A DNA stretch of 36,010 nt, from positions 1-36,010 of the forward strand of contig UQNQ01000016.1 in the NCBI GenBank assembly GCA_900542425.1, in the 5' to 3' direction. The notes under the pieces are model-generated. The model was given only the letters and a program-made list of their open reading frames with translations, had not been told where the DNA came from and did not search any database. The translations under genes and the position numbers were made by a program. Positions 17,568 to 25,751 of this stretch are shown here, piece after piece. Positions within the stretch are counted from its first letter, which is position 1, and each line of letters starts with the position of its first letter. Source of the DNA: an uncultured Eubacteriales bacterium (GTDB lineage: Bacteria; Bacillota; Clostridia; Oscillospirales; CAG-272).

Positions 17568-18350
17568 TCAGCCGAATGCGACGTCCAATGCCATCATGAC
17601 GGTAAATCCTGCTGCAAAAAAGATTGTTCCTAAATTAGAGTGTTTCCCTGATGACATTTCAGGAATCAACTCTTCTATGACAACATAAATCATGACTCCC
17701 GCGGCAAAGCTTAAACAAAACGGTAATACGGAAACCATAATTCCTGTCATCAGAATGGTGAGCAAAGCTCCGATAGGCTCTACAATACCGGATAAAACTC
17801 CGTAAAAGAACGCTTTCTTCTTTGAGAAACCTTCCGCTTTGAGCGGCATAGAAATAATGGCACCCTCAGGAAAGTTTTGGATGGCAATGCCAAGAGCCAG
17901 CACCAAAGCACTTGTTGAAGTGATGCCGCTGCCATCTGCAAGCCATCCGGCATACACAGCTCCGACTGCCATTCCTTCTGGAAGATTATGTAAAGCGACA
18001 GCGAGTGTCAGCATGGTTGTCTTGCCAAAGCCGCTTTTTACTCCTTCTGCTTCTGTACTGTTTCGATGTAAATGAGGAATCAAACGGTCCAAACCAAGCA
18101 GAAACAAAATTCCGAGCCAAAAGCCAATGACAGCAGGGAGGAACGCCCATTGTCCCATATCGGCGGATTGCTCCATAGAAGGAATCAGCAGACTCCAGAT
18201 AGAGGCGGCTACCATGACTCCCGCAGCAAAGCCGGTCAGTGCTCTTTGAAGAGATGTGCTCAGAGATTTACGCATAAAGAACACACAGGCAGATCCCAGT
18301 GCTGTTCCAATAAAGGGAATGATAAGTCCTTTCCATATTTCAACAGACAT
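17568..18350 (-). CDS. ZIP family metal transporter (ZupT-like)
   Basis: A 260-residue inner-membrane transporter of the ZIP family for uptake of Zn, Fe or Mn. Signature metal-binding helices are visible: ALHNLPEGMAVG near residue 122 (H-N-x-P-E-G), IQNFPEGAIISMPL near residue 158 (with N in place of the usual His partner), and SGIVEPIGALLTI. There are eight predicted membrane helices and a short His-containing loop (IPHLHRNSTEAEG) between helices 3 and 4, where ZIP proteins carry regulatory His residues. The length is typical of bacterial ZupT/GufA proteins. AAAGAGGAAAA precedes the start at 18350. It is monocistronic: no neighbour on this strand is close. The promoter at 18580-18608 with its overlapping repeat suggests metal-dependent control. 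Confidence 0.93.
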   Translation of the reverse strand: MSVEIWKGLIIPFIGTALGSACVFFMRKSLSTSLQRALTGFAAGVMVAASIWSLLIPSMEQSADMGQWAFLPAVIGFWLGILFLLGLDRLIPHLHRNSTEAEGVKSGFGKTTMLTLAVALHNLPEGMAVGAVYAGWLADGSGITSTSALVLALGIAIQNFPEGAIISMPLKAEGFSKKKAFFYGVLSGIVEPIGALLTILMTGIMVSVLPFCLSFAAGVMIYVVIEELIPEMSSGKHSNLGTIFFAAGFTVMMALDVAFG

Positions 18351-18556
18351 GTTTTTCCTCTTTCCGCAGATAAATTGTACACATTATTTTTTTATAATGA
18401 AAAATGCTTTTTTTCATATGGCTGGTTGGTGATTCCTAGAACCCGATATCCTTATGATTGTTTTAATCATATCTTATATCTCTTAAGATCTCTATCGGTT
18501 TCATTTCGGTTTGTCATTGAAGGAATGAGTCAGAAGAATCAGACCCATATTAAGGG

Positions 18557-18574
18557 TTAGCCAAAACTAGCCAA
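18557..18574 (-). promoter_or_regulatory. Candidate metalloregulator operator (10-base direct repeat)
   Basis: On the minus strand TTGGCTA occurs twice with a 10-base period (one helical turn), and the second copy extends to TTGGCTAACC. The site begins just after the -10 of the ZIP promoter and covers the inferred start of transcription, the place expected for a repressor. The inner TAG-N6-CTA dyad is loosely reminiscent of DtxR/MntR-type sites. The regulator is unknown. Confidence 0.4.
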
Positions 18575-18579
18575 CATTT

Positions 18580-18608
18580 ATGTTATCACAATTTTTATTT
18601 TTTGTCAA
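18580..18608 (-). promoter_or_regulatory. Promoter of the ZIP transporter gene
   Basis: On the minus strand: TTGACA (18608-18603), a 17-base spacer and TAACAT (18585-18580), preceded by TG one base upstream (extended -10). The -35 is perfect. The inferred start of transcription lies near 18573, inside the direct repeat. Confidence 0.7.
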
Positions 18609-18710
18609 CTTATTCAAACTATATTGAGAGATGATTTTTGTATGATCAGAATCCGGTAAAATAATATGAGCTCTTTGTACGAATTTTTCTTGATTGGATA
18701 TGATAAAGCA

Positions 18711-18739
18711 TTGACAAAAATTCAATTTTCGTTTATAAT
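18711..18739 (+). promoter_or_regulatory. Consensus promoter of tRNA-Pro
   Basis: TTGACA (18711-18716), exactly 17 bases, and TATAAT (18734-18739): a perfect sigma-A promoter. Transcription from about 18746 would produce a precursor with a ~96-base 5' leader before the tRNA, removed by RNase P. Confidence 0.8.
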
Positions 18740-18841
18740 ACAAAAGAGCAGGTCATATGAATTTCATCTCATGCTTTTGTCTTTTAGGCATATACAATAT
18801 TTTCGCCGGATTCTTATCCAGCGATATGAATTTAAAATAAT

Positions 18842-18917
18842 CGGGGTGTGGCGCAGTTGGTAGCGCGCGACATTTGGGATGTTGAGGCCGCAGGTTCGAA
18901 CCCTGTCACTCCGACCA
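18842..18917 (+). tRNA. tRNA-Pro (anticodon UGG)
   Basis: A complete 76-base cloverleaf with the CCA end encoded (18915-18917). The acceptor stem CGGGGTG pairs with CACTCCG (one G-U), the D stem is GCGC/GCGC, and the anticodon stem CGACA pairs with TGTTG. The loop TTTGGGA gives anticodon TGG, read as UGG for Pro codons CCN. The T loop GGTTCGAACCC is canonical. It is a lone tRNA between a promoter and a terminator. Confidence 0.95.
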
Positions 18918-18940
18918 AAATAGGCGGTTTTGGACCGCAA

Positions 18941-18975
18941 AAAAAGCCGCAAAGGGATTAACTTTGCGGCTTTTT
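18941..18975 (+). terminator. Terminator after tRNA-Pro
   Basis: GCCGCAAAG (18946-18954) pairs with CTTTGCGGC (18962-18970) around a 7-base loop, with an A-run before it and five Ts after it. A smaller hairpin (18924-18928 with 18934-18938) sits between the tRNA and the terminator. Confidence 0.9.
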
Positions 18976-18981
18976 CTTAAA

Positions 18982-19045
18982 AGGAAGACATATGAAAAGT
19001 CACTCGATTAGTGAAACTTAGACAAATTGTGAGCTTTGTCTTCCT
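18982..19045. repeat. Inverted repeat upstream of the SDR gene
   Basis: AGGAAGACA (18982-18990) and TGTCTTCCT (19037-19045) are perfect complements separated by 46 bases; a smaller dyad CACT/AGTG lies inside. I see no clear promoter nearby, so the role, if any, is unknown. Confidence 0.3.
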
Positions 19046-19168
19046 GCTCGAGGAATTATGAGTATAACCATGAGTCCGAATGATCATCTTGGTTCATATT
19101 TGGGAGCTTTCATTTCGTAGCGAATATTTTAAATGAATACGATAAAACCTGCAGAAAGAGAGGGAAGT

Positions 19169-19960
19169 ATGAAATATATCCTTGTGACCGGTGCATACGG
19201 CGGAATGGGATGGGCAGCCGTCAAGGCTCTTGCTGATAAGGGATTTTGCATATTTGCGCTTGATAAAAAAATCGGTGTGGCAGAGGAGCATGTCATCCCT
19301 CTGGAGGCCGATATCACAGATGAAGAAAGTATCAAGTGTGCCGCCGAAACAATAAAAAAACACACGGATGAGCTTTTTGCGATCGTTCACTATGCAGGAA
19401 TTTATATGCTTGATTCATTAGCTGAAGTGGACAGTGGGCGTTTTGAAAAAATTTTCCGCATCAATCTGTTCGGCGCATTTCTTATCAACAAAACATTTCT
19501 GCCGCTTCTCCGTTATGGCGGTAAAATTGTGATGGTCACAAGCGAGCTTGCACCGCTTGATCCATTGCCGTTCACGGGAATTTATGCTGTCAGCAAAAGC
19601 TCGCTTGACAAATATGCCTACTCGTTGAGGATGGAACTCCAGCTTCTTGGTATTTCCGTTTCGGTGATCCGCGCAGGTGCCGTAAAAACCGATATGCTTG
19701 GTATTTCCACCGATGAACTGAGCAATTTCTGTACGAAGACGCAGCTTTACCGGTGTAATGCCGACCGGTTCAAGCGCATTGTTGACAGTGTGGAAGCAAA
19801 ATGCGTTCCACCCGGAAAGATTGCAGAGAAAACAATAAAAATTCTTGAAAAAAAGAATCCCGCATTTGCATATGGTATCAATCGTAATCCGCTTTTGCGT
19901 CTGTTTGGGATTCTTCCGAAGCGTATACAGCTATGGGCAATCCGCAGAGTACTGAAATAA
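19169..19960 (+). CDS. Short-chain dehydrogenase/reductase (SDR) family oxidoreductase
   Basis: A 263-residue cytoplasmic NAD(P)-dependent classical SDR. The nucleotide-binding motif TGAYGGMG lies at residues 7-14, and a short acidic patch (LEADITDEES) follows beta-strand 3. The NNAG structural motif is altered to HYAGIYML. The catalytic triad is present: Ser in VMVTSELAPLD, and Tyr/Lys in YAVSKSSLDKYAYSLR. The C-terminal part (RNPLLRLFGILPKRIQLWAIRRVLK) is basic and amphipathic, as in SDRs related to steroid or retinoid dehydrogenases that touch membranes. ATG 19169 is preceded by AGAGGGAAG; an earlier ATG at 19133 lacks a ribosome-binding site. It is monocistronic, closed by a terminator at 19962. 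Its substrate is unknown. Confidence 0.9.
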   Translation: MKYILVTGAYGGMGWAAVKALADKGFCIFALDKKIGVAEEHVIPLEADITDEESIKCAAETIKKHTDELFAIVHYAGIYMLDSLAEVDSGRFEKIFRINLFGAFLINKTFLPLLRYGGKIVMVTSELAPLDPLPFTGIYAVSKSSLDKYAYSLRMELQLLGISVSVIRAGAVKTDMLGISTDELSNFCTKTQLYRCNADRFKRIVDSVEAKCVPPGKIAEKTIKILEKKNPAFAYGINRNPLLRLFGILPKRIQLWAIRRVLK

Positions 19961-19961
19961 G

Positions 19962-19996
19962 AAAAAATCCTTGTATCATAGATACAAGGATTTTTT
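19962..19996 (+). terminator. Bidirectional terminator after the SDR gene
   Basis: A perfect 16-base stem, 19962-19977 with 19981-19996, with a 3-base loop. The left arm starts with six As and the right arm ends with six Ts. It can also stop transcription coming from the minus-strand operon that ends at 20172, for which I see no better terminator in 19997-20171. Confidence 0.9.
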
Positions 19997-20171
19997 AATA
20001 CCTTTTCAGGTGAAAAATTGCTCATCATACCTGTTACGGAATAAGCGAGATATGCTGCTCTGAGGTTCCGGAAAGCCGGATATCATGTGCAGAAAAGCGA
20101 TGATAGGAATAGCAAAATGTCATGAAAGATCGTGATTCTTTTTTTCGAATCAAGATATCAATGTCTCTTTC

Positions 20172-21407
20172 TTAATCGAGATAGGAAAAGTTAAAGGTAA
20201 AGACTGCGTCCGGATTGTCAAATTCTTCATTGCTTACCCATATCACGGTTTTATTTGTGAGGTCATATAGAGCTGACCAAACTGTAATACCATTGGCGTC
20301 ACTGTCTCCGTTGCGGCTGTCCCACTTTCTGCGTCCGACCGTTTCCAGTATATCAAGTGCGCCTTCCTTTGTCATAAGTCCTGCCGTGTTCGTTCCGTCA
20401 GGATTGATTTTATTTTGAATTTCATGATAGCGGTCAAGTCCCTTCATATCCTTGTCATTTGTGTAATAATCAGGTGTTACAATAAAATTGGTGATATATT
20501 GGAATTCATCCGCCGCTTCTGTTTCACCGAGAATAGAATCATTGTTATTGTAATAGACCTTTAGTTCACGCTTTGTTCCGTCTGTATCGGTTTGGTCAGT
20601 TGCCGTTACCCATTCGAGAATAGCGGATTTTCCTGTACTGTCTGCAATCATATAATGAAAGGAGGTATTAGCACTGTCATGCAGATCATATTGTCTGACA
20701 AGTTCTACGGCTTCATCTACCGAGCCTGCATAGTCAAGAATCAGCCGAAGCATCGTTGTGGAGGTGAGGTCAGGCTTATCGGTATTTTGATTGGTCGCAA
20801 CGACTTCATCCTCCATGCCTTGATAGGACATATAAATACCGCAGGACACCCCTGCTTCATTGATCCCGTCAAGGGGAGCATAAGTTGCGGCAAGGCAAAT
20901 GAGCTTCTGCATGATACTGTCGAGAGGAACACCATCCGTAATTCCAAGGAACTGTAAATCAACGCTTGAAATCGAAGCATATCTTCCGTCACCGGGATTG
21001 GTTCTGACGATCATTGCCGTTGATGTGGAGAAATCATAATTTCGTCCGAAATAGCGGTTTCCGTCAGAATCCACACAAGTAAAGGATGAACAGCCAATTT
21101 CAGGCGAGGTCATATCAATGGGAATGATGCCCTTGGTGATGTTATCCAAAATAAATTGAATCAGTTCATCGTCACTGGACGCACCGCCTTGTTCAATAAA
21201 TTTGTCAAAGTAATAGTCTCCGCTTACATCCATCATATAAACAGGAGCGCTTTTGTTTTCTTCGTTGGTGTCCACAAGCATTTTAATGGAGGCAACTGTA
21301 GAGATTTCATTGTGCCAGAGTGCAGTGATGACAATTCCGATTACAAGGATAAGTGAAAGCAGGGATATTCCTGTAATAAGCAATATTTTTTTTACGCGAT
21401 TTTTCAT
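20172..21407 (-). CDS. Membrane-anchored Ntn-hydrolase (linear amide C-N hydrolase / acyltransferase-like)
   Basis: A 411-residue protein with an N-terminal membrane helix (residues ~7-33), so the enzyme domain probably faces outside. The core matches the choloylglycine hydrolase/penicillin acylase/acyl-CoA:6-APA acyltransferase superfamily: GCSSFTCVDSDGNRYFGRNYDF resembles the N-terminal nucleophile strand of these Ntn enzymes. Cys106, preceded by Gly105, is the probable nucleophile; a Gly-Cys bond is the autocleavage site in the penicillin acyltransferase branch. GINEAGVSCGIYMS and FHYMIADSTGKSAILEW are typical later strands. Start chosen at ATG 21407 because GAGGTGG lies about nine bases upstream, overlapping the stop region of the preceding gene four bases away. 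It is the last gene of the marR operon. Its substrate (N-acyl amino acid, conjugated bile acid or other amide) cannot be read from sequence. Confidence 0.8.
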   Translation of the reverse strand: MKNRVKKILLITGISLLSLILVIGIVITALWHNEISTVASIKMLVDTNEENKSAPVYMMDVSGDYYFDKFIEQGGASSDDELIQFILDNITKGIIPIDMTSPEIGCSSFTCVDSDGNRYFGRNYDFSTSTAMIVRTNPGDGRYASISSVDLQFLGITDGVPLDSIMQKLICLAATYAPLDGINEAGVSCGIYMSYQGMEDEVVATNQNTDKPDLTSTTMLRLILDYAGSVDEAVELVRQYDLHDSANTSFHYMIADSTGKSAILEWVTATDQTDTDGTKRELKVYYNNNDSILGETEAADEFQYITNFIVTPDYYTNDKDMKGLDRYHEIQNKINPDGTNTAGLMTKEGALDILETVGRRKWDSRNGDSDANGITVWSALYDLTNKTVIWVSNEEFDNPDAVFTFNFSYLD

Positions 21408-21411
21408 GATA

Positions 21412-21855
21412 TTATTCCACCTCAACAATACCGTTTGCTTTGATTGTAATTTTCATTCCGTCCTTTACATAGTGCAGAAATTCATCTCCAAGAGAATCCA
21501 CAACAGGCATAGAAACCCCTTCTGCCCATACGTCGGCAAGAACAGCACCCGCCGCTGCAAGAGAGTCAATATGGTTGGCAAACAGCATACAGGCCGGATT
21601 TTTCCTCATGGCGCATGCACAGTAAAGCACAAGTCCCCCTGTGGTAGAACCGATTGTCTGCGGCAAGCAAAGCGCTTTCCCGATCAGTGGTTTGCCATGA
21701 AGTTCCTTGTTATTCTGATCTCCGCATTTTACTTCTTTATCGCCGAATTGCAGCGCCATTTGAAATGACGCTAAGGTATTAAAGCCTTCCGTAGTAACAA
21801 CAGCTTCTGCCGTTACTTCTCCCGGCGTGATCACTCTTCCTTTAAATTGCTTCAA
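21412..21855 (-). CDS. Aconitase X small (swivel domain) subunit
   Basis: A 147-residue protein of the DUF126/AcnX swivelling-domain family, the small subunit of two-chain aconitase X enzymes. It shows the family layout: FKGRVITPGEVTAEAVVT at the start, GKALCLPQTIGSTTGGLVLY with the Ser-containing loop that completes the active site, then HIDSLAAAGAVLADVW and a C-terminal strand. It begins with TTG at 21855, which overlaps the stop of the large subunit (TTGA), behind AGGAGG; this indicates coupled translation and a 1:1 complex. The known activities of AcnX are cis-3-hydroxy-L-proline dehydratase (bacteria) and phosphomevalonate dehydratase (archaea); which applies here is unknown. Confidence 0.9.
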   Translation of the reverse strand: MKQFKGRVITPGEVTAEAVVTTEGFNTLASFQMALQFGDKEVKCGDQNNKELHGKPLIGKALCLPQTIGSTTGGLVLYCACAMRKNPACMLFANHIDSLAAAGAVLADVWAEGVSMPVVDSLGDEFLHYVKDGMKITIKANGIVEVE

Positions 21856-23129
21856 TGTTTTTTACCTCCTGTAATGATGTGCAGAATTTCTTCATCGGTA
21901 CCATACCTGGCGCTTGTGTAGGTGCGGAGCTTGTTGGATGAAGTGATAACAGGCATCTTCTTGCATAGAGGATTGTTCATATACATCAAAGGACAAATAT
22001 AGGATAAAATAACGCCTGTCTCTTTGAGCTTTTCGGCATATTCGGTTTTTTCAAAGGCTTCAAGAACACCAGGAGCAGCGGTAAAAACTGTGGGGATCGA
22101 CACCTTTTTCTTTCCGTTCTTCGTTAGTTCTGCGTCAATCTTTACAGTCCAATCTTTCAGCTGTTCCAAAGAAAGATGAGGACATCCGACAAAACAAAGC
22201 TTGGGTGTTGCATCGGGATTTTTCCAAATAACAGGATAGCTCTTCTTCACTCTTTCAAGCTCATCGTCGTCAATGATGTATGTCTTAGCATCTTCTGCAA
22301 TCAAGCTTTCTCCGAGTTCTACAGCTTCGGGAGTGAGACCGGCGATATGATAAAGACCGACTGCGCCGTTGGAGGCAGTTGCTGCGCCGAAGTCCTTGAG
22401 ATACGCGCAGGCAGAATCGTTCAGCTCATTTCCTATCCATTTATCAAGTCCGATCACGTAAGGAACATCCTCCATCACTTTCATGCCGATGGCAGAACCG
22501 AGAAGCTGCGCTTCGGGCTTCTTTTTGGTTTCTATTTTGACAATCCAGGTAGCTTTTCTTCCTTCATCGGTCAGAAGTCCGAAATAGGGAACATAGCCGA
22601 CAATAGAGCCCATAATATCAATAATGCCGGAGTTGCGATTGCATCTTGCGCCGAGTACGGAGTTTGCGTAAACCACAGCACTCGACTCTGCCCAGGAAAG
22701 TATCTCTCCTTTTTTCGGCTTGTTGCCGACTTCGTCCATGTAGCAGGTGCAGGTGAAAGCATTTTGATCCATTAAGCCAAGCCGACGGAGCTGATCTTCA
22801 TAGAAATCCTGCTTAGTATACATAAATTTGTGAAATACGAGATTCTGCAAAAAGTTCGCGGGAACATTTTTGTCAAGCGGGCGGGGATCCACGGAAAATT
22901 TTTGTTCCGAGAAGACCCCTGCATCTAAAAGCTTTTGCATCAGATCATAAACGGGAGACATGACCTTCAGGCCGAAAGAGGTTACAAGGTGGTTGTATTT
23001 CGATGTAATAGGAACAAGCTTCTCAGCTTCGAAAGCATCGCCGTACATCACAAGCGTTTTCATGACCTTGGCAAGTACATCGCCCTTTTCTCCGTCAAGG
23101 ATCGCTTGCTGTTCTTTTGTTAGTATCAT
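21852..23129 (-). CDS. Aconitase X catalytic (large) subunit
   Basis: A 425-residue protein of the aconitase X catalytic family, an iron-sulfur dehydratase acting on hydroxy-acids. It begins LTKEQQAILDGEKGDVLAKVMKTLVMYG, the usual AcnX opening. Conserved stretches include TCTCYMDEVGNKP, SWAESSAVVYANSVLGARCNR, FVGCPHLSLEQL and a C-terminal SSNKLRTYTSARYG. Several cysteines (in TCTC, LGARCNR, VGCPH, YICP) are candidate cluster ligands; I cannot say which. AAGGAG precedes ATG 23129, 24 bases after the reductase gene ends. It works with the small subunit at 21412. Beside a C=C reductase it suggests dehydration followed by reduction of the same substrate. Confidence 0.9.
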   Translation of the reverse strand: MILTKEQQAILDGEKGDVLAKVMKTLVMYGDAFEAEKLVPITSKYNHLVTSFGLKVMSPVYDLMQKLLDAGVFSEQKFSVDPRPLDKNVPANFLQNLVFHKFMYTKQDFYEDQLRRLGLMDQNAFTCTCYMDEVGNKPKKGEILSWAESSAVVYANSVLGARCNRNSGIIDIMGSIVGYVPYFGLLTDEGRKATWIVKIETKKKPEAQLLGSAIGMKVMEDVPYVIGLDKWIGNELNDSACAYLKDFGAATASNGAVGLYHIAGLTPEAVELGESLIAEDAKTYIIDDDELERVKKSYPVIWKNPDATPKLCFVGCPHLSLEQLKDWTVKIDAELTKNGKKKVSIPTVFTAAPGVLEAFEKTEYAEKLKETGVILSYICPLMYMNNPLCKKMPVITSSNKLRTYTSARYGTDEEILHIITGGKKH

Positions 23130-23153
23130 TTTATTTTCTCCTTACAAAAATCT

Positions 23154-25223
23154 TCAGAGTTTCATACATACATCCCATGCGCCCCAAATAACGGTACGTA
23201 AGTTACCTACCTTGGATGCATCACCGATTATATGAAGATGCTTGCCTTTTGAAGCAATGGGAGCGGGATGATAGCCAACCGACAAAATGACCGAATCGGC
23301 GTTAATCTGAAAGGCCTTTCCGTCTTTATTCTTAACTGTAACCGTTCCGTTTCCGATCTCAGAGAGCGAAGTTTCGAGATGAACGGGAACTTGATTTGTT
23401 TTGAAGAAATCACGAAGATAGCTTGTGTTGGCAAGACAGATACCCTTGGTGGTGATAAGGTCATCCTGCATTTCTACGATTGTTGGCTTTTTGCCGTGGA
23501 GATACAAATCGTATGCGATCTCGCAGCCTGTCAAACCGCCGCCGATTACAACGACATTTTCACCGACAGTCTTATTTCCGAGGAGATAATCAATCGCTTC
23601 AACCGCATTTTCCGCACCTTTTACCGGAATTTTATTTGCCACGGCGCCGGTTGCAACGATAATCTCTTCGGCATCCAGTGTCGTTACGTCTTTGATTTCG
23701 GTATTCATCTTAATTTCGATAGGATATTTGGAAAGCTCGCGGATATACCAAGTGATGAGTGCTCTGTCCTTTTCCTTGAAGGAAGGTGCTGCAGCCGCGA
23801 TAAATACGCCGCCCAGCTTATCGCTTTTTTCATACAGTGTCACTTTGTGCCCGCGCTTTGCACAAACACTAGCCGCTTCCATCCCGCCGATACCACCGCC
23901 GATAACAGCAATCTTTTTTTGTTTTTTCGCGGGTTCCAGATGATATTTTTTTGACTGCATGGTCTCAGGATTGAGTGCACAGCGTGAAAGTCTCATCGTA
24001 TCGGGAAGGTCTTGTGTATTGGCATGACCCTTAGAGGATGAAAAATTAAAGCATCCGCTGTGACAACATATACAGGGCTTAATATCCTCAATTCTGTTCT
24101 CGATGATTTTGGTAACCCATTCGGGATCGGTAAGGAATTGACGAGCGACACCAACAGCGTCAATTTTGCCTTCCGCAACTGCCTTGGCTCCGACTTCGGC
24201 ATCCATTCTGCCCGCGCAAACTACGGGAATATCGACGAACTGCTTGATGTGAGCCACATCAGCAAGGTTACAGTTCTCCGGCATGTACATCGGCGGATGC
24301 GACCAGTACCAGGAATCGTATGTACCGTTGTCGGCATTGAGCATATCATAACCTGCATCCTGCAGGTATTTTGCTGCTTTTTCGGATTCCTCCATGTTTC
24401 TTCCTGCCTCGATATATTCCTCGCCGGGCATAGCGCCCTCGCAAAAGCCCTTCATCTTGGATTCTACAGAGTAACGGAGAGATACGGGATAATCCTTACC
24501 GCAGGCCCCTTTGATTGCCTTTACCACTTCAGTCGCAAAACGATAGCGGTTCTCAAAGGTTCCGCCGTATTCATCGGTACGCTTATTGAAAAATTCGATA
24601 GCAAATTGGTCGAGCAGATATCCCTCATGTACCGCATGAACCTCAACTCCGTCAACGTCTGCATCTTTGCAAAGCTTGGCGGTCTTTGCAAATGCTTCGA
24701 TGATTTCGTGAATTTGTTCCTTTGTCATTTCGGGACACTCAATATCATGTGCCCAACGGGATTTTTGAGGACTCGGACTTGCAAGCTCATGAGAGGTGTC
24801 GATGACAGGCTTTATCAAAGCGCGGGTAACTTTATTTTTATGCAGGGGAACAATCGAATCGGTAATTGCCCATGAGCGCCCCATTCCTGCTGTCAGCTGA
24901 ATAAACAGTTTGGCTCCTGTTTTGTGGATATCATTCATAAAGACTTTGAGTTCTTCAAACATTTTGGGATTTTGCCAAAGCCATTTGCCCCAAAAAGTAT
25001 CGCGCAAGGGGGCAATGCCGGGAATAATAAGACCGACGTTGTTTTTGGCTCTTTCAAGGAAAAGCTTAGCTGCCTCTTTGTCAAAATGACATCCTGTAAG
25101 CTCGAACCAGCCGAACAGAGAGGTGCCTCCCATAGGACACATAACGATGCGGTTTTTCATCTCAACGTTGCCAATCTTCCAAGGCGTAAACAACGCTTTG
25201 TATTTTTCATCCGTTTTGCTCAT
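23154..25223 (-). CDS. Old Yellow Enzyme-type FMN/FAD/iron-sulfur oxidoreductase (2,4-dienoyl-CoA reductase-like)
   Basis: A 689-residue flavoenzyme with the architecture of FadH, enoate reductases and BaiCD/BaiH: an N-terminal FMN TIM barrel (about 1-370), a 4Fe-4S segment, and a C-terminal FAD/NAD(P) half. In the barrel, VDGVEVHAVHEGYLLDQFAIEFFNKRTDEYGG is the family signature (given here by its ends: VHAVHEGYLLDQF and KRTDEYGG). The cluster motif is CICCHSGC followed by a further Cys after about 23 residues (RLSRC); this spacing is longer than the roughly 11-12 I know from FadH. Dinucleotide folds are AVIGGGIGGMEAA and VVVIGGGLTGCEIA. AAAGGA precedes ATG 25223, 39 bases after marR. It probably reduces an activated C=C with NAD(P)H; substrate unknown. 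Confidence 0.9.
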   Translation of the reverse strand: MSKTDEKYKALFTPWKIGNVEMKNRIVMCPMGGTSLFGWFELTGCHFDKEAAKLFLERAKNNVGLIIPGIAPLRDTFWGKWLWQNPKMFEELKVFMNDIHKTGAKLFIQLTAGMGRSWAITDSIVPLHKNKVTRALIKPVIDTSHELASPSPQKSRWAHDIECPEMTKEQIHEIIEAFAKTAKLCKDADVDGVEVHAVHEGYLLDQFAIEFFNKRTDEYGGTFENRYRFATEVVKAIKGACGKDYPVSLRYSVESKMKGFCEGAMPGEEYIEAGRNMEESEKAAKYLQDAGYDMLNADNGTYDSWYWSHPPMYMPENCNLADVAHIKQFVDIPVVCAGRMDAEVGAKAVAEGKIDAVGVARQFLTDPEWVTKIIENRIEDIKPCICCHSGCFNFSSSKGHANTQDLPDTMRLSRCALNPETMQSKKYHLEPAKKQKKIAVIGGGIGGMEAASVCAKRGHKVTLYEKSDKLGGVFIAAAAPSFKEKDRALITWYIRELSKYPIEIKMNTEIKDVTTLDAEEIIVATGAVANKIPVKGAENAVEAIDYLLGNKTVGENVVVIGGGLTGCEIAYDLYLHGKKPTIVEMQDDLITTKGICLANTSYLRDFFKTNQVPVHLETSLSEIGNGTVTVKNKDGKAFQINADSVILSVGYHPAPIASKGKHLHIIGDASKVGNLRTVIWGAWDVCMKL

Positions 25224-25262
25224 TGAATATGATTCCTTTCTTGTGTATTTGTTTGTTATTTT

Positions 25263-25706
25263 TTATTTGTTGTTTTTACATACTTTTTCAAGTTGATTGC
25301 TTATAATCGTAAGACTTCGGTAAAAGGCGAGTCGCTCTTCTTCTGTCAGTCCGACACCGACTTCCTCTAACACGTTATTCACTTTATTGAATATTTTTTT
25401 CCCGACCTCTTTTCCTTTTTCGGTTAAGATAAGCGGGCTATTGTATCTTTTGGCGGATTTTGATTCGCATGTGAGGTATCCGTTTGTTTCAAGATAATCA
25501 AGAGAGCGAGAAATTGTCGCTTTGTCCTCCTCACATTTTTCGCAAAGAGCCGTTGCTGTAAGAGATTTTGCGGAATAAAGATAATATAGACATGAAATAT
25601 GCGGACTTCGCAGTCCGTATTCAGCCATCTCCTGATTTTTAATCTTTCTGATATTCCGGCTGATTTTTGCGATCAATACGGTAAACATTTCAAATCGTTC
25701 TTTCAT
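25263..25706 (-). CDS. MarR family transcriptional regulator
   Basis: A 147-residue winged-helix repressor. A dimerisation helix at the N-terminus (ERFEMFTVLIAKISRNIRKI) is followed by LTATALCEKCEEDKATISRSLDYLETNGYL (recognition helix and wing region) and the wing strand YNSPLILTEKGKEVGKKI. Two earlier in-frame starts (25751 and 25763) are possible by reading frame, but they lie at or upstream of the inferred start of transcription (about 25745). I therefore chose ATG 25706, which has AAAGG upstream and gives the usual MarR length. It heads the operon with the reductase, aconitase X and amidase genes; a perfect palindrome across its own promoter indicates autorepression, probably relieved by a pathway substrate. 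Confidence 0.9.
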   Translation of the reverse strand: MKERFEMFTVLIAKISRNIRKIKNQEMAEYGLRSPHISCLYYLYSAKSLTATALCEKCEEDKATISRSLDYLETNGYLTCESKSAKRYNSPLILTEKGKEVGKKIFNKVNNVLEEVGVGLTEEERLAFYRSLTIISNQLEKVCKNNK

Positions 25707-25751
25707 TCCTGATACCTTTCGGGACGTTTGGGGTTCGGTAGTATTTTCCAT

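Larger units (their letters stand above)
18351..18841. other. Divergent intergenic region between the ZIP gene and tRNA-Pro
   Basis: About 490 bases without a gene. On the minus strand it holds a consensus promoter (18580-18608) with an overlapping direct repeat (18557-18574), giving the ZIP gene a leader of about 225 bases that includes a small hairpin (ATGATT 18454-18459 with AATCAT 18465-18470). On the plus strand it holds the tRNA promoter (18711-18739). The 65-codon open frame from 18666 runs into the tRNA and is not a gene. Confidence 0.7.

Noticed and set aside
18666..18863. 65-codon plus-strand frame upstream of the tRNA
   Set aside because: Runs through the tRNA promoter and into the tRNA-Pro gene, without a ribosome-binding site.
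20172..25706. Bile-acid 7-dehydroxylation (bai) operon, from the amidase plus BaiCD-like reductase
   Set aside because: No BaiE, BaiB, BaiF or BaiA homologue is present and aconitase X is not a bile-acid dehydratase; similarity is only at superfamily level.
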